DNA from: an uncultured Actinomyces sp.
GTDB lineage: Bacteria > Actinomycetota > Actinomycetes > Actinomycetales > Actinomycetaceae
DNA: 64,000 nucleotides
Direction of reading: 5' to 3'
Assembly (NCBI GenBank): GCA_946998115.1
Contig: CAMPYB010000004.1
Location: 6,175 to 70,174, forward strand
This document shows, in pieces, positions 1 to 7,470 of the stretch; within the stretch, counting starts at the first letter, position 1; each line of letters begins with the position of its first letter. Below the pieces are notes generated by a model. The model made no database searches and was not told where the DNA came from. It saw nothing but the letters and a program-made list of their open reading frames with translations. A program made the translations under genes and the position numbers.

Positions 1-1065
1 AGGAGAAAAAGCTTTTTCAACACCATCAGGTAATGAACTAGTATCTAAAGTAAAAATAGTAGTTTCAGGAGGAATAGTTACAGATTTTTTGGAGTTATCA
101 TATGCAAAATCATATTTATCTCCATTCCTCGTGTAATTACCAGCTTTATAATAAGGTTTTGATACAATAACTTCGCCTTTTTGAATAACTTTCTTTATTT
201 CATCATATTTTATTTCACCAGGAACATCTATATTAGTACCTTGCATCAATTCTTTAACATCACTAAATCCATCGCCATCAGAGTCTTGTGGCCCATACAT
301 AGAAAAGAAATTTTCAAAAGAACCAGCTTTGTTTGAAGATGTGTAACCAGCAACTACAGGTAATTGTGCAGGATCAAAACCATCTTTTACTGTTGCTTTA
401 ATTACCCAGTGATGTTTAATATTTTTGCCGTTTTCAAAATTCCAAAAAGACCTGTGAAAATCTCCACGATCTTTCCAGGCATTAAGCTGGCATAAAGACC
501 CTTTTGAACCAGGTTCAGCGATATTTGGATCAGTTGATCCAACACCATTGCCCCAGTCATTATGAAATCCTGGATCGGGATAAGTATGAGAAGTACGACT
601 GGTACCTATATGGTCACCAGTGTGGAATTGTGCTGGAGTTTGTTCTTTACCTGATGTTTCCCATGTACAAATACTTGGCAAACCAGCTTCAGTCAAACAA
701 TTTTCTTTCTCACGGGTTATACGAATACTAGAATCGTCTAAACCGTCAGATAGATAAACGAATTGCCAAACTTGACCGCTAAAAGCATGCGGATCACGAT
801 TTTTATTGAACCAGATGTCATACGTAACTTGATTACCTTTTATATCAACAACAACATCAGCTCGATCAGGAGCGTTAGCAATATTATTTCCTTTAGGAGT
901 GAACCAACCATAACCATAAGATCCCCACCACACATTAGCAGCATGAACTGTTCGTACATTAAATAAAATTGTGCTCAAAAATAAACTAATACAAAGTGTT
1001 GCTAATATCGTAGTTACAATCTTACGAAAACTATTGACACGAGTGGAAATGTGAAATATATGCAT
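1..1065 (-). CDS. Secreted surface protein, C-terminus beyond the window edge
   Basis: The frame is open from an ATG at 1063-1065 to the window edge (355 codons, no stop). The N-terminus is a signal peptide: a basic stretch (residues 1-16), a hydrophobic core (about 17-36) and a likely cleavage site after Val-His-Ala. The mature part starts with a Trp/Gly/Tyr-rich segment (NVWWGSYGYGWF) and has two cysteines around residues 120-130. Near residue 275 lies an Asp-rich DSDGDGFSD motif of the calcium-binding thrombospondin-3/EF-hand-like type, typical of Gram-positive cell-wall adhesins just before repeat domains. The missing C-terminus probably carries repeats and an anchor, but this cannot be seen. 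The neighbouring gene at 1244-2593 is also a wall-anchored protein. The exact function is unknown. Confidence is high for a secreted protein and low for any specific role. Confidence 0.8.
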   Translation of the reverse strand, partial: MHIFHISTRVNSFRKIVTTILATLCISLFLSTILFNVRTVHAANVWWGSYGYGWFTPKGNNIANAPDRADVVVDIKGNQVTYDIWFNKNRDPHAFSGQVWQFVYLSDGLDDSSIRITREKENCLTEAGLPSICTWETSGKEQTPAQFHTGDHIGTSRTSHTYPDPGFHNDWGNGVGSTDPNIAEPGSKGSLCQLNAWKDRGDFHRSFWNFENGKNIKHHWVIKATVKDGFDPAQLPVVAGYTSSNKAGSFENFFSMYGPQDSDGDGFSDVKELMQGTNIDVPGEIKYDEIKKVIQKGEVIVSKPYYKAGNYTRNGDKYDFAYDNSKKSVTIPPETTIFTLDTSSLPDGVEKAFSP

Positions 1066-1243
1066 TACACGCCTATCAAATCTAAGAAAAGAACATTTCC
1101 ATAATAGTATCTAATCTTATAAAAATTATCAATAAGAAACACTATGCGACACAACAGATTATTTAGAACAAATCCATATAATATCAAATATGTCGTTGCA
1201 ATATAGGCTATTCAAGATACAAAATATCGTAATTTTTATAATT

Positions 1244-2593
1244 TCAACGATTATAAACTTTACGATAAGTTAATATTCCAAAAGCAATTATTGAAAATAT
1301 ACCTATAAGCACTATTACACTATTAGAAAACCCTGTTTCTGCAAGATTTGGATAAGGGTTAGGCGCAAATCTTTTTGGTTTTTGCGGAACATTCACTGCA
1401 GGTGGCACAACAGGTGGCTTTTGCGGAACATTCACTGCAGGTGGCACAACAGGCGGCTTTTGCGGACACATAGTAATTACTACAGCAGATTGATCACAAC
1501 CATCTTCATTTACACCATTCAATGTGTAACTAGTAGCAGGATTGGCATACAAAGTAAACATTCTAATATACGTATCGTAAACAGAATTATTATTATCTAC
1601 AATATCAGGACCAATAAGACTATTAGAACCAATTTCACGTGTAACAACACACTGAGAAGATGTAGCAAGACCATCCTTAGTATTCTTAGCAAGTAAATCT
1701 TTATTGAGCGCCAAATCAGTAAGCGAATACTTAGGTAAAGATCCTCTTTGCCACTGACTATACTCTGTTAATTCCTGACAAAATTCATCGTATGAGCCAG
1801 ATCCAGCATTTTCATTTATACATCTCCGTGTTGTATTTGTAACGCGAATTGGTAAAACAGTAATCTCAGATTTTACTTTCACATCACCTTCAAGTTTTAT
1901 AGTAAAAACACCAGGTTCATTTATTTTAAAAGTGTACTCGTTATACATTTCATGATTTTCTAATTCCCCAACAGTCCCCTTATAATTCAAATATTTCACT
2001 TCACGCATGTTTTCCGGAGCACTGTTATCAACATACGACACACTTCTATACACACCTAAATTTGCGTCATTCAAATCAGAACTGATCAGACCGCCATTTT
2101 CAAAAGGAGCTTCGTTTCCTTTAGCGTCAAAAAAATTTCCATCTGCATCAGCAGTAGCGTCAATAATTTCAAGACTTTTATTAACTGCTCGCGCAGGAAC
2201 AGGAGGTAGTGCAGTACCAGTTGATATAGCAGGAGATTTTGCACGAATTTCCTTATACTTTTCTAGATCTGGCACACTAACTAACGTAAGTTTTACATTT
2301 TCAAGAATTTTTGGAACAAACACTGAAGTATTTTTGACTGACTGTACACTATCCCCAGAAATAAGAAGCATAGTGCTTTGTATATTATATGAAACATGTG
2401 CAGTGTCACCAATTTTTTCGACACAAGTATCGCCAGCATTGCAATTGATTGCACCATCAGTAAGAGAAAATACTCCGCCTCCACCTATAGCGCTATTTGC
2501 GACAGGAAAAGGAAAAATAAAAAGGAAAATAACAGAAAAAACAAATAATATAGTGAGTGGCAAAATATACAATGCCTTCAACTTAGTTTTCAT
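1244..2593 (-). CDS. Sortase-anchored surface protein (LAETG signal)
   Basis: 449 residues. The N-terminus is a signal peptide (Met-Lys-Thr-Lys-Leu-Lys followed by about 22 hydrophobic residues). The C-terminus is a classic wall-sorting signal: LAETG, a hydrophobic helix of about 20 residues and a basic tail (YRKVYNR). LAxTG is a sortase motif variant common in actinobacteria. Just before it lies a proline-rich stalk with two identical 13-residue repeats (PQKPPVVPPAVNV) and a partial third. The body has several paired cysteines and probably folds as an extracellular beta-rich domain, but I recognise no named family. A Shine-Dalgarno-like GGAGAA precedes the start. No sortase gene lies in this window. 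Likely roles are adhesin or pilin-like tip protein, which is inference from architecture only. Confidence 0.82.
   Translation of the reverse strand: MKTKLKALYILPLTILFVFSVIFLFIFPFPVANSAIGGGGVFSLTDGAINCNAGDTCVEKIGDTAHVSYNIQSTMLLISGDSVQSVKNTSVFVPKILENVKLTLVSVPDLEKYKEIRAKSPAISTGTALPPVPARAVNKSLEIIDATADADGNFFDAKGNEAPFENGGLISSDLNDANLGVYRSVSYVDNSAPENMREVKYLNYKGTVGELENHEMYNEYTFKINEPGVFTIKLEGDVKVKSEITVLPIRVTNTTRRCINENAGSGSYDEFCQELTEYSQWQRGSLPKYSLTDLALNKDLLAKNTKDGLATSSQCVVTREIGSNSLIGPDIVDNNNSVYDTYIRMFTLYANPATSYTLNGVNEDGCDQSAVVITMCPQKPPVVPPAVNVPQKPPVVPPAVNVPQKPKRFAPNPYPNLAETGFSNSVIVLIGIFSIIAFGILTYRKVYNR
1381..1458 (-). repeat. Two tandem 39-bp in-frame repeats (proline-rich stalk)
   Basis: Two consecutive 39-bp units, nearly identical (one change, ggtggc versus ggcggc, at the end of the second), with the start of a third at 1459. 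Each encodes the 13-residue unit PQKPPVVPPAVNV on the minus strand. Because 39 is a multiple of three, gain or loss of units would change stalk length without breaking the frame. Confidence 0.9.
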
Positions 2594-2736
2594 TATTATT
2601 CTCCTTAATGAACAAATTTAACTGTAATTATTCAAAACAATATATACACATATTCCTAGATATTAATAAAACTTCACAGGTTAAATAAAAATATATGTCT
2701 AGATCGCATTTACTATAAAATACAGTATACAATACA

Positions 2737-2764
2737 AATTACATTTATTTAATTACATTTATTT
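2737..2764. repeat. 14-bp direct repeat, two copies
   Basis: AATTACATTTATTT occurs twice head to tail, directly upstream of the secreted-peptide gene that begins at 2792. It is AT-rich and low in complexity. It may be replication slippage, or it may set promoter spacing. No function can be assigned. Confidence 0.7.
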
Positions 2765-2791
2765 ACCAATTTATATAAAATTAGATTCTTT

Positions 2792-3099
2792 ATGAACAAA
2801 CTCACTAAGTGGGTTAAGTTCCACAAACCACGTACGGCAGGATTGTCCATAGCACTCGCAGTTGCTGGAGCAACTGGAGTATTCAGCGCAAAACATGCTG
2901 ATACTGCGTCCAACAAACCCACAGTAACCGTAGAAGTTCCCGCTAACACCAAAAAGACGCCACTTAAAATCGACGTCGCAGCAGACGACAAGGTGACCGA
3001 GGCATCGACGGCGACCATGATTTCAGCATTCAGATCACACCATCAGGCGAGGCGAGCGTAATCTTTGCAGATGGTACAAAATTACCATTGCAATACTGA
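2792..3099 (+). pseudogene. Small secreted protein gene broken by a frameshift
   Basis: The first frame (2792-3061) begins with a clear signal peptide (basic start with Lys-Lys and Arg, hydrophobic core, small residues before HADTA) and then a Thr/Val/Lys-rich segment. After about 3000 it turns into implausible sequence (MISAFRSHHQARRA). From 3001 the neighbouring frame reads as an ordinary protein tail (GIDGDHDFSIQITPSG, later FADGTKLPLQY) and stops at 3097-3099. The simplest reading is a single indel between about 2975 and 3003 in an originally intact secreted protein of about 100 residues. The base composition is clearly more GC-rich than the surroundings and matches the next two genes, so all three probably arrived together. 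A sequencing error is possible. I do not recognise the family. Confidence 0.6.
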
Positions 3100-3112
3100 A
3101 CGCAAAGCAAGC

Positions 3113-3141
3113 TTGACATTTAATGCAAAGTTAGCTAATCT
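3113..3141 (+). promoter_or_regulatory. Consensus sigma-70 promoter for the HTH/membrane-protein operon
   Basis: TTGACA at 3113-3118, a 17-bp spacer, then TAATCT at 3136-3141. The -35 is perfect and the spacing ideal, which is unusually strong for this window. Transcription would start near 3148 and read into the regulator at 3177. Confidence 0.82.
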
Positions 3142-3165
3142 TTTTATGTAAAGGACGCTTTGCAT
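3123..3165. promoter_or_regulatory. Inverted repeat straddling the promoter, probable autorepressor operator
   Basis: ATGCAAAG at 3123-3130 and its exact complement CTTTGCAT at 3158-3165 flank the -10 hexamer and the likely start site. Half-sites in the spacer and just past +1 are a typical arrangement for negative autoregulation by the small Cro/C1-type protein encoded immediately downstream. The binding itself is inferred. Confidence 0.55.
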
Positions 3166-3176
3166 AAAGGAACGAA

Positions 3177-3386
3177 ATGCGCACAAAAATCCCACAACTA
3201 CGAAAAGAACGAAAGCTCTCACAAGAAGAACTCGGAACTGCCGTTGGTGTCACCCGGCAAACAATCACCTCGATTGAGACCGGAAAGTACATGGCTTCTC
3301 TACCCTTGGCGTACAAAATTGCCCACTACTTTGGCCACACCATTGAGGACGTCTTCGACTTTACAAACCTGGAGGAATCAAAATGA
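3177..3386 (+). CDS. Small Cro/C1-type HTH transcriptional regulator
   Basis: 69 residues, almost entirely one HTH_3 domain: helix 2-turn-helix 3 is GTAVGVTRQTITSIETGKY (residues about 19-37), followed by the usual C-terminal IEDVFDF segment. This is the short stand-alone class that typically regulates a neighbouring membrane protein. The start is chosen for AAAGGA 5 nt upstream; a frame beginning 17 nt earlier in another phase is not protein-like. The stop overlaps the ATG of the downstream membrane-protein gene (ATGA), so the two are translationally coupled. A strong promoter with an inverted repeat lies immediately upstream, suggesting autorepression. Base composition is clearly higher in GC than the genome around it, pointing to horizontal acquisition. 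The target genes and inducer are unknown. Confidence 0.9.
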   Translation: MRTKIPQLRKERKLSQEELGTAVGVTRQTITSIETGKYMASLPLAYKIAHYFGHTIEDVFDFTNLEESK

Positions 3387-3829
3387 ATGAACTCGAGCAA
3401 TACCGCAACGAACTGAAGAAACGTCAGGCCCTGGCACTGATCTTCGTTATTCTAGGTCTCGCTTTTAGTGCCCTAGGGAACGTCTTCCTGCGCGCAAATG
3501 TGCCGGGAACACCAATCGTCAATATCATCACCGTCGCCGGAATCATTTTTGAACTTATCTGTGTGGGATACATGGGCGTGAATCTTGGAAAAATGCGCAA
3601 TGACAAAATATTGCAGGCCACCTACATTCGTGAAAATGACGAGCGAGAAGCGGCAATTCGCGTGAAATCTGGAAGACCCGTCATCACTGTACTCTCCATG
3701 GTGCTCGTTGGCGCATCACTTATCGTGGGCGCATTCAGCACTACGGCATTAATTGTCCTCCAAAGCGCAGCAGCATTCCAACTCATTGCCGCATTCGCGC
3801 TCACCGGATACTGGAGCCACAAACTTTAG
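3383..3829 (+). CDS. Four-helix integral membrane protein, DUF2178-like
   Basis: 148 residues with four predicted membrane helices in two hairpins (about 16-36, 45-66, 99-120 and 122-143). Between helices 2 and 3 is a polar loop with YIRENDEREAAIR, which resembles the conserved DER-containing loop of DUF2178-type proteins. Members of that group are repeatedly found behind a tiny HTH regulator, as here. Their function is not established. The start codon overlaps the stop of the regulator, so the pair forms a two-gene operon that ends at the terminator at 3846-3889. The GC-rich composition matches the regulator. The family call rests on topology, loop motif and gene pairing and should be treated as probable only. 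Confidence 0.75.
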   Translation: MNELEQYRNELKKRQALALIFVILGLAFSALGNVFLRANVPGTPIVNIITVAGIIFELICVGYMGVNLGKMRNDKILQATYIRENDEREAAIRVKSGRPVITVLSMVLVGASLIVGAFSTTALIVLQSAAAFQLIAAFALTGYWSHKL

Positions 3830-3845
3830 CACCCCGCGCAAAGCG

Positions 3846-3889
3846 AAATAGGGCTGATGACCACAGTTGAAGTAATCAGCTCTATTTTT
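3846..3889 (+). terminator. Rho-independent terminator of the regulator operon
   Basis: A 13-bp stem (3846-3858 with 3875-3887, one mismatch) around a 16-nt loop, ending in five Ts. It sits 17 nt after the membrane-protein stop codon. Confidence 0.8.
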
Positions 3890-3913
3890 ATGCCTGTGAG
3901 CAGGACTTTTAGA

Positions 3914-3972
3914 TTTTGCGCGCGTTCTCAAATTTTGCGCGAACCTTTGCGCAAAACCCTAGTTTTGCGCAA
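3914..3972. repeat. Cluster of four TTTTGCGC motifs with a perfect hairpin
   Basis: TTTTGCGC occurs at 3914-3921, 3933-3940 and 3963-3970, and inverted at 3949-3956. The last two form a perfect 11-bp stem with a 4-nt loop (3947-3957 with 3962-3972). The cluster lies between the GC-rich islet and the 3' end of tRNA-Ala, 22 nt past the tRNA. No T-tract follows in either direction, so it is not a standard intrinsic terminator. It may help end or process the tRNA transcript, or be a remnant of an inserted element. Confidence 0.7.
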
Positions 3973-3994
3973 TTGTATCAATTCAACATGCTCG

Positions 3995-4070
3995 TGGTGG
4001 AGCTAACGGGAATCGAACCCGTGACCTTTTCCATGCCATGGAAACGCGCTACCAACTGCGCTATAGCCCC
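3995..4070 (-). tRNA. tRNA-Ala (anticodon GGC), CCA encoded
   Basis: A 76-nt cloverleaf read on the minus strand: acceptor GGGGCTA/TAGCTCC, D arm with AGTTGGTA, anticodon stem TTTCC/GGAAA around a loop with GGC at positions 34-36, T arm with GGTTCGATTCC, discriminator A and a genomically encoded CCA. The GGC anticodon reads GCC and GCU. A canonical promoter lies about 27 nt upstream. The GC-rich islet abuts its 3' side, the usual integration side for tRNA-targeting elements, although no duplicated tRNA 3' end was found. Confidence 0.97.
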
Positions 4071-4096
4071 AACTACTAACTAGCTACATTCCACAC

Positions 4097-4125
4097 ATTA
4101 TACATACAATATTTATAATTTTCAA
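4097..4125 (-). promoter_or_regulatory. Promoter of tRNA-Ala
   Basis: On the minus strand TTGAAA (4120-4125), a 17-bp spacer and TATAAT (4097-4102) preceded by TATG. The start site would fall about 20 nt before the mature tRNA 5' end. Confidence 0.85.
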
Positions 4126-4192
4126 AAGTACCAATAAAATCGCTACAAACTTATTATATAAACACAAAATGCATAAAATTATTGTAAAACTA

Positions 4193-4798
4193 TTACTTAT
4201 CAGCAGACAAATTATAACCAGACAACACCCAATCCCCGGAATAAGCTTTATCGAGCACAGCCCAAGCGCAATTATTCATAATTTTAAAACCTCTAAAATC
4301 AAAAGATAGCCCTAATAATGCAAGCAACGCTTTTGAAATAGCGCTACCATGACTTGCTATAACAATGACACTATCTTCACCATATTTTTCAGCATAATAA
4401 TTGACACCATCAGCAAACCTAGAACCCACTTGCGCAATAGGCTCTATCTGCACTCCATCAGCTACTTCACCTAGCAACCATTTTTCATACTCACCGCTCC
4501 ATTTAGATTTAATTTCGTCAGCATTCAAACCTTCCCAAAGGCCAAAAGAACGCTCCCTGAAACGAGAATCCTGCTCGACAGACAACCCAATTTTTTCAGC
4601 AAGAGCATTTCCTGTACTTTTAGCTCTGCTCAAATCAGAAGAAACAATATGAGTCACGCCATATTTCGCCAATACTCTTGATGCCATTTCTGCTTGTTCA
4701 CGACCTAAATCACTCAAAGGTACATCAATTTGCCCCTGTAAACGCTTCTGCGCATTAAAAGGAGTTTGACCATGACGCCACAAAATTATTCTACTCAC
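4193..4798 (-). CDS. Histidine phosphatase (phosphoglycerate-mutase-like)
   Basis: About 201 residues of the histidine phosphatase superfamily. The phosphohistidine motif RHGQTPFN is near the N-terminus, ERSFGLWEG follows in the middle (proton-donor glutamate region), and ASHGSAI holds the second catalytic histidine. The lack of the longer cofactor-dependent mutase insertions points to a broad-specificity phosphatase (CobC/GpmB type) and not to the glycolytic enzyme. I chose the GTG at 4796-4798, because GGGAG lies 9 nt before it and abuts the ATG three codons upstream. This gene closes the rne-to-rsfS run, the position it has in many actinobacteria. The substrate is not deducible. Confidence 0.88.
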   Translation of the reverse strand: MSRIILWRHGQTPFNAQKRLQGQIDVPLSDLGREQAEMASRVLAKYGVTHIVSSDLSRAKSTGNALAEKIGLSVEQDSRFRERSFGLWEGLNADEIKSKWSGEYEKWLLGEVADGVQIEPIAQVGSRFADGVNYYAEKYGEDSVIVIASHGSAISKALLALLGLSFDFRGFKIMNNCAWAVLDKAYSGDWVLSGYNLSADK

Positions 4799-4952
4799 TA
4801 AAAACATCTCCCATAGCTAACAAATTACATACAAATACGCTTAGCTTATAACTTTAAAATTACACACAACATCCATATATAAACAACAAATATTTATAGC
4901 ACTAAAATAAACACTTCATATTTTCCATATTTAAGAAATAGTCCACGCGTTT

Positions 4953-5378
4953 TTACACGCCAACATTTTCAGATATAAACTTATTTTCTTTCAAAACATA
5001 TTTAGGCAAAGATGACCATAAATCATCAAGATTATAAAGAGCTCTATCTTCTTCTAATTGCACATGTAAAATAACAGCCCCATAATCAACAAGAACCCAA
5101 TTGCATTCTTCAAGACCCTCTTTGCTTTTAGCTACAAATCCTTGCTTATGCATATGCTCATCCACAAAATCAATAATAGCTAAAACCTGACGTAAATTAC
5201 AAGCCGAAACAACAATAAAAACATCAGATAAAGGAAACTTTCCTCTCACATCAAACACAGTTATGCTCTCAGCTTGCTTTGCGCTGGATGCACAAACAAT
5301 CGTATTAACCATATTTGCAAGTTCCGCATCAAATAAATCAGCATCTATAGCAATATTTTCATCCAAAATATCTTCCAT
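4953..5378 (-). CDS. rsfS: Ribosomal silencing factor RsfS
   Basis: About 141 residues of the RsfS/Iojap family, which binds ribosomal protein L14 and blocks subunit joining when nutrients are short. The conserved core is visible: KAESITVFDV-like strand, FPLSDVFIVVSACNLRQVLAI, and the C-terminal WVLVDYGAVILHVQLEEDRALYNL region (D-Y-G and H-V signatures). I start at the ATG 5376-5378, because AGGGAG lies 4 nt upstream; a longer reading would extend into nadD. The gene follows nadD by 19 nt, the usual actinobacterial order, and is probably cotranscribed with it. Confidence 0.92.
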   Translation of the reverse strand: MEDILDENIAIDADLFDAELANMVNTIVCASSAKQAESITVFDVRGKFPLSDVFIVVSACNLRQVLAIIDFVDEHMHKQGFVAKSKEGLEECNWVLVDYGAVILHVQLEEDRALYNLDDLWSSLPKYVLKENKFISENVGV

Positions 5379-5397
5379 ATAACTCCCTAATAATATA

Positions 5398-6054
5398 TTA
5401 TTCCGTTCCATAAAGGTTATGTTCAATAATATACTTTTCTACATTAAAAGGCACCATATCACTTATATAATTACCAGATTTAACTGCATTACGACACTTT
5501 GTTGAAGAAATATCCATATTTGGAATATTAAGTATAATAATTTCATTTGATACATTATCTATACGTTTACAATTTAACATATCTTTTTCAATATTCGCTT
5601 GTCGTTTACAAGAAGATGAATTGAATAAAGGCTTTATAGAAGATCGTGTAACTGCAACAAACTTCGCCATACCAATAAGCTCATCGTAATTTTTCCACCG
5701 CTTAATTTCATTAGCACAATCCATACCTACAATAAAAAAAAGCTCATCTTTAGGATAAATTTTCTTAATATCTTTCAAAGTATCAACAGTGTAAGTTATA
5801 CCTCCACGTATAATATCAACTTTTGAAACAAGAAATTTCTTTTCATCTTGAACAGCCAAACAAAGCATATTATATCTATCCAAAGGACAAGCACAATTAG
5901 TTCCTGCTTTATAAGGTTGTGTATTTGTAGGAACAAAAACTATTTTATCTAAAAATAATGCTTTCAATACTTCCTTTGCAACATGCAAATGTCCCAAATG
6001 AACAGGATCAAAAGTTCCTCCAAATACACCAATTCTGCTCAACGAAAACACCAA
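5398..6054 (-). CDS. nadD: Nicotinate-nucleotide adenylyltransferase
   Basis: About 218 residues. It transfers AMP from ATP to nicotinate mononucleotide in NAD synthesis. The nucleotidyltransferase signature GVFGGTFDPVHLGH is at the N-terminus, and ISSTKCRNAVKSG is the C-terminal ISSTxxR phosphate-binding motif. There is no ATG in the plausible start region. TTG at 6052-6054, GTG at 6049-6051 and TTG at 6040-6042 are candidates; the last would put the start just before the conserved RIGVFGG strand. None has a strong ribosome-binding site. It lies between proA and rsfS, the standard order. Residues about 152-162 are a polar insert with two cysteines, not part of the catalytic core. Confidence 0.93.
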   Translation of the reverse strand: MVFSLSRIGVFGGTFDPVHLGHLHVAKEVLKALFLDKIVFVPTNTQPYKAGTNCACPLDRYNMLCLAVQDEKKFLVSKVDIIRGGITYTVDTLKDIKKIYPKDELFFIVGMDCANEIKRWKNYDELIGMAKFVAVTRSSIKPLFNSSSCKRQANIEKDMLNCKRIDNVSNEIIILNIPNMDISSTKCRNAVKSGNYISDMVPFNVEKYIIEHNLYGTE

Positions 6055-6090
6055 CCCATATTAAAAATAAAATATAAAATTACATGCAAA

Positions 6091-7443
6091 TCATTTTCTA
6101 ATAGTTCCATCACCTTCGACAATCCAAGTAACAGTTGTCAACGCTTCAAGTCCCATAGGACCTCTAGCATGCATTTTTTGTGTAGAAATACCAATCTCTG
6201 CTCCCAAACCGAATTGTCCACCATCAGTAAAACGAGTAGAAGCATTAACAGCAATAGTAGCGCAATCAATACTACACTTAAACTTTTCAACTGAACGCAA
6301 ATCATATGCACAAATAGCTTCAGTATGTCCAGAAGAATAAGTATTTATATGCTCTATTGCTTCATCAATATCATTAACAACACGTACAGCTAAATCTAAA
6401 GATAAATATTCACGCGCCCAATCCTGCTCAGTTGCATTAACGAAATGCAAATCACAAATATCTCGAGCAAAAAGTTCAGTTTTGTTACACCCATGAACAG
6501 TTACATTTTTATTAGCAAGTTCTTTCAAAATAACAGGTAAAAATTTACTTGCAATCTTATCATGCACCAGCAAAGTTTCACCCGCATTACATACACCAAC
6601 TCTTTGCGTTTTAGAATTCATCACAATTTTTACAGCTTTTTCTATATCAGCACTGCTATCTACATAAACGTGACAATTTCCCGTACCAGTTTCAATCACA
6701 GGTACTTTAGAGTGTTCTACAACTGTTTTTATAAGACTGCTACCGCCTCTAGGAATTAGTACATCAATAATTGAACGAGCTTTCATCATAGCTATACTGC
6801 CCTCACGGCCAAACTCATCCATACTAGTAAGCACGCCTTCAGGAAAATTAACATCGCAAAGTGCATCCTTTATAATTTTCACTATTTGCATATTAGTATT
6901 AAAAGCAGCTCGACCACCACGCAAAAACACACTATTACCGCTTTTTAAACATAAAGCTAGTGTATCAACTGTAACATTAGGACGCGCTTCATAAATAACT
7001 CCTACAACTCCTAATGGCACTGCAACAGAAGTCACTTTCAAACCGTTCGGCATTTTAGCTCCGCGCACAATCTTACCAATTGGATCAGGTAACATTGCAA
7101 TATTGCGCACACTATTTGCAATATCCTTTATTCTATCTTCAGTAAGCATCAGCCTGTCTATAAGTCCTGCACTCATGCCATCACTACGCGCTTTATCAAG
7201 ATCAATACTATTAGCTCTAATTATTTTTTCACTATTCAAAACTAGCATATTAGCAATTCGTTCAAGAGCTTCATTTTTTTTATCAGAAGAAATTTTTTTC
7301 AAAAAAAATGCTGCTTTACGTGATGCTTTACCAGCACGTTCAATATATTCTTGAGCTGAATGTAAAATACAATCACTATCAATAATATTTTCACACCCAA
7401 ATTGCTTATTATTACGCATATTTTCACTAGTACTTTCACTCAT
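6091..7443 (-). CDS. proA: Gamma-glutamyl phosphate reductase
   Basis: 450 residues. It reduces gamma-glutamyl phosphate with NADPH, the second step of proline synthesis. It has the aldehyde-dehydrogenase fold, with PLGVVGVIYEARPNV in the cofactor domain and the catalytic cysteine in RVGVCNAGETLLV (about residue 285). The C-terminal GQFGLGAEIGISTQ and ARGPMGLEALT segments are family signatures. The start is the ATG at 7441-7443, which has AAGGTG 8 nt upstream; the in-frame GTG three codons earlier overlaps that site. It lies 27 nt downstream of proB, so kinase and reductase are coexpressed. The N-terminus has an extra Ser/Asn-rich stretch of about 25 residues. Confidence 0.96.
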   Translation of the reverse strand: MSESTSENMRNNKQFGCENIIDSDCILHSAQEYIERAGKASRKAAFFLKKISSDKKNEALERIANMLVLNSEKIIRANSIDLDKARSDGMSAGLIDRLMLTEDRIKDIANSVRNIAMLPDPIGKIVRGAKMPNGLKVTSVAVPLGVVGVIYEARPNVTVDTLALCLKSGNSVFLRGGRAAFNTNMQIVKIIKDALCDVNFPEGVLTSMDEFGREGSIAMMKARSIIDVLIPRGGSSLIKTVVEHSKVPVIETGTGNCHVYVDSSADIEKAVKIVMNSKTQRVGVCNAGETLLVHDKIASKFLPVILKELANKNVTVHGCNKTELFARDICDLHFVNATEQDWAREYLSLDLAVRVVNDIDEAIEHINTYSSGHTEAICAYDLRSVEKFKCSIDCATIAVNASTRFTDGGQFGLGAEIGISTQKMHARGPMGLEALTTVTWIVEGDGTIRK

Positions 7444-7470
7444 AATAATCACACCTTATGAATATAATTT

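Noticed and set aside
2007..2621. A plus-strand open frame of 204 codons
   Set aside because: It runs antisense to the sortase-anchored protein, which has signal peptide, repeats and LAETG; its translation has no family features.
2640..2791. A duplicated tRNA 3' end (att site) marking the far border of the GC-rich islet
   Set aside because: I looked for the tRNA-Ala 3' sequence here and found none, so site-specific integration is not supported.
3160..3390. An overlapping frame of 76 codons on the same strand as the small HTH gene
   Set aside because: It has no domain and no ribosome-binding site, while the frame starting at 3177 gives a complete HTH domain.
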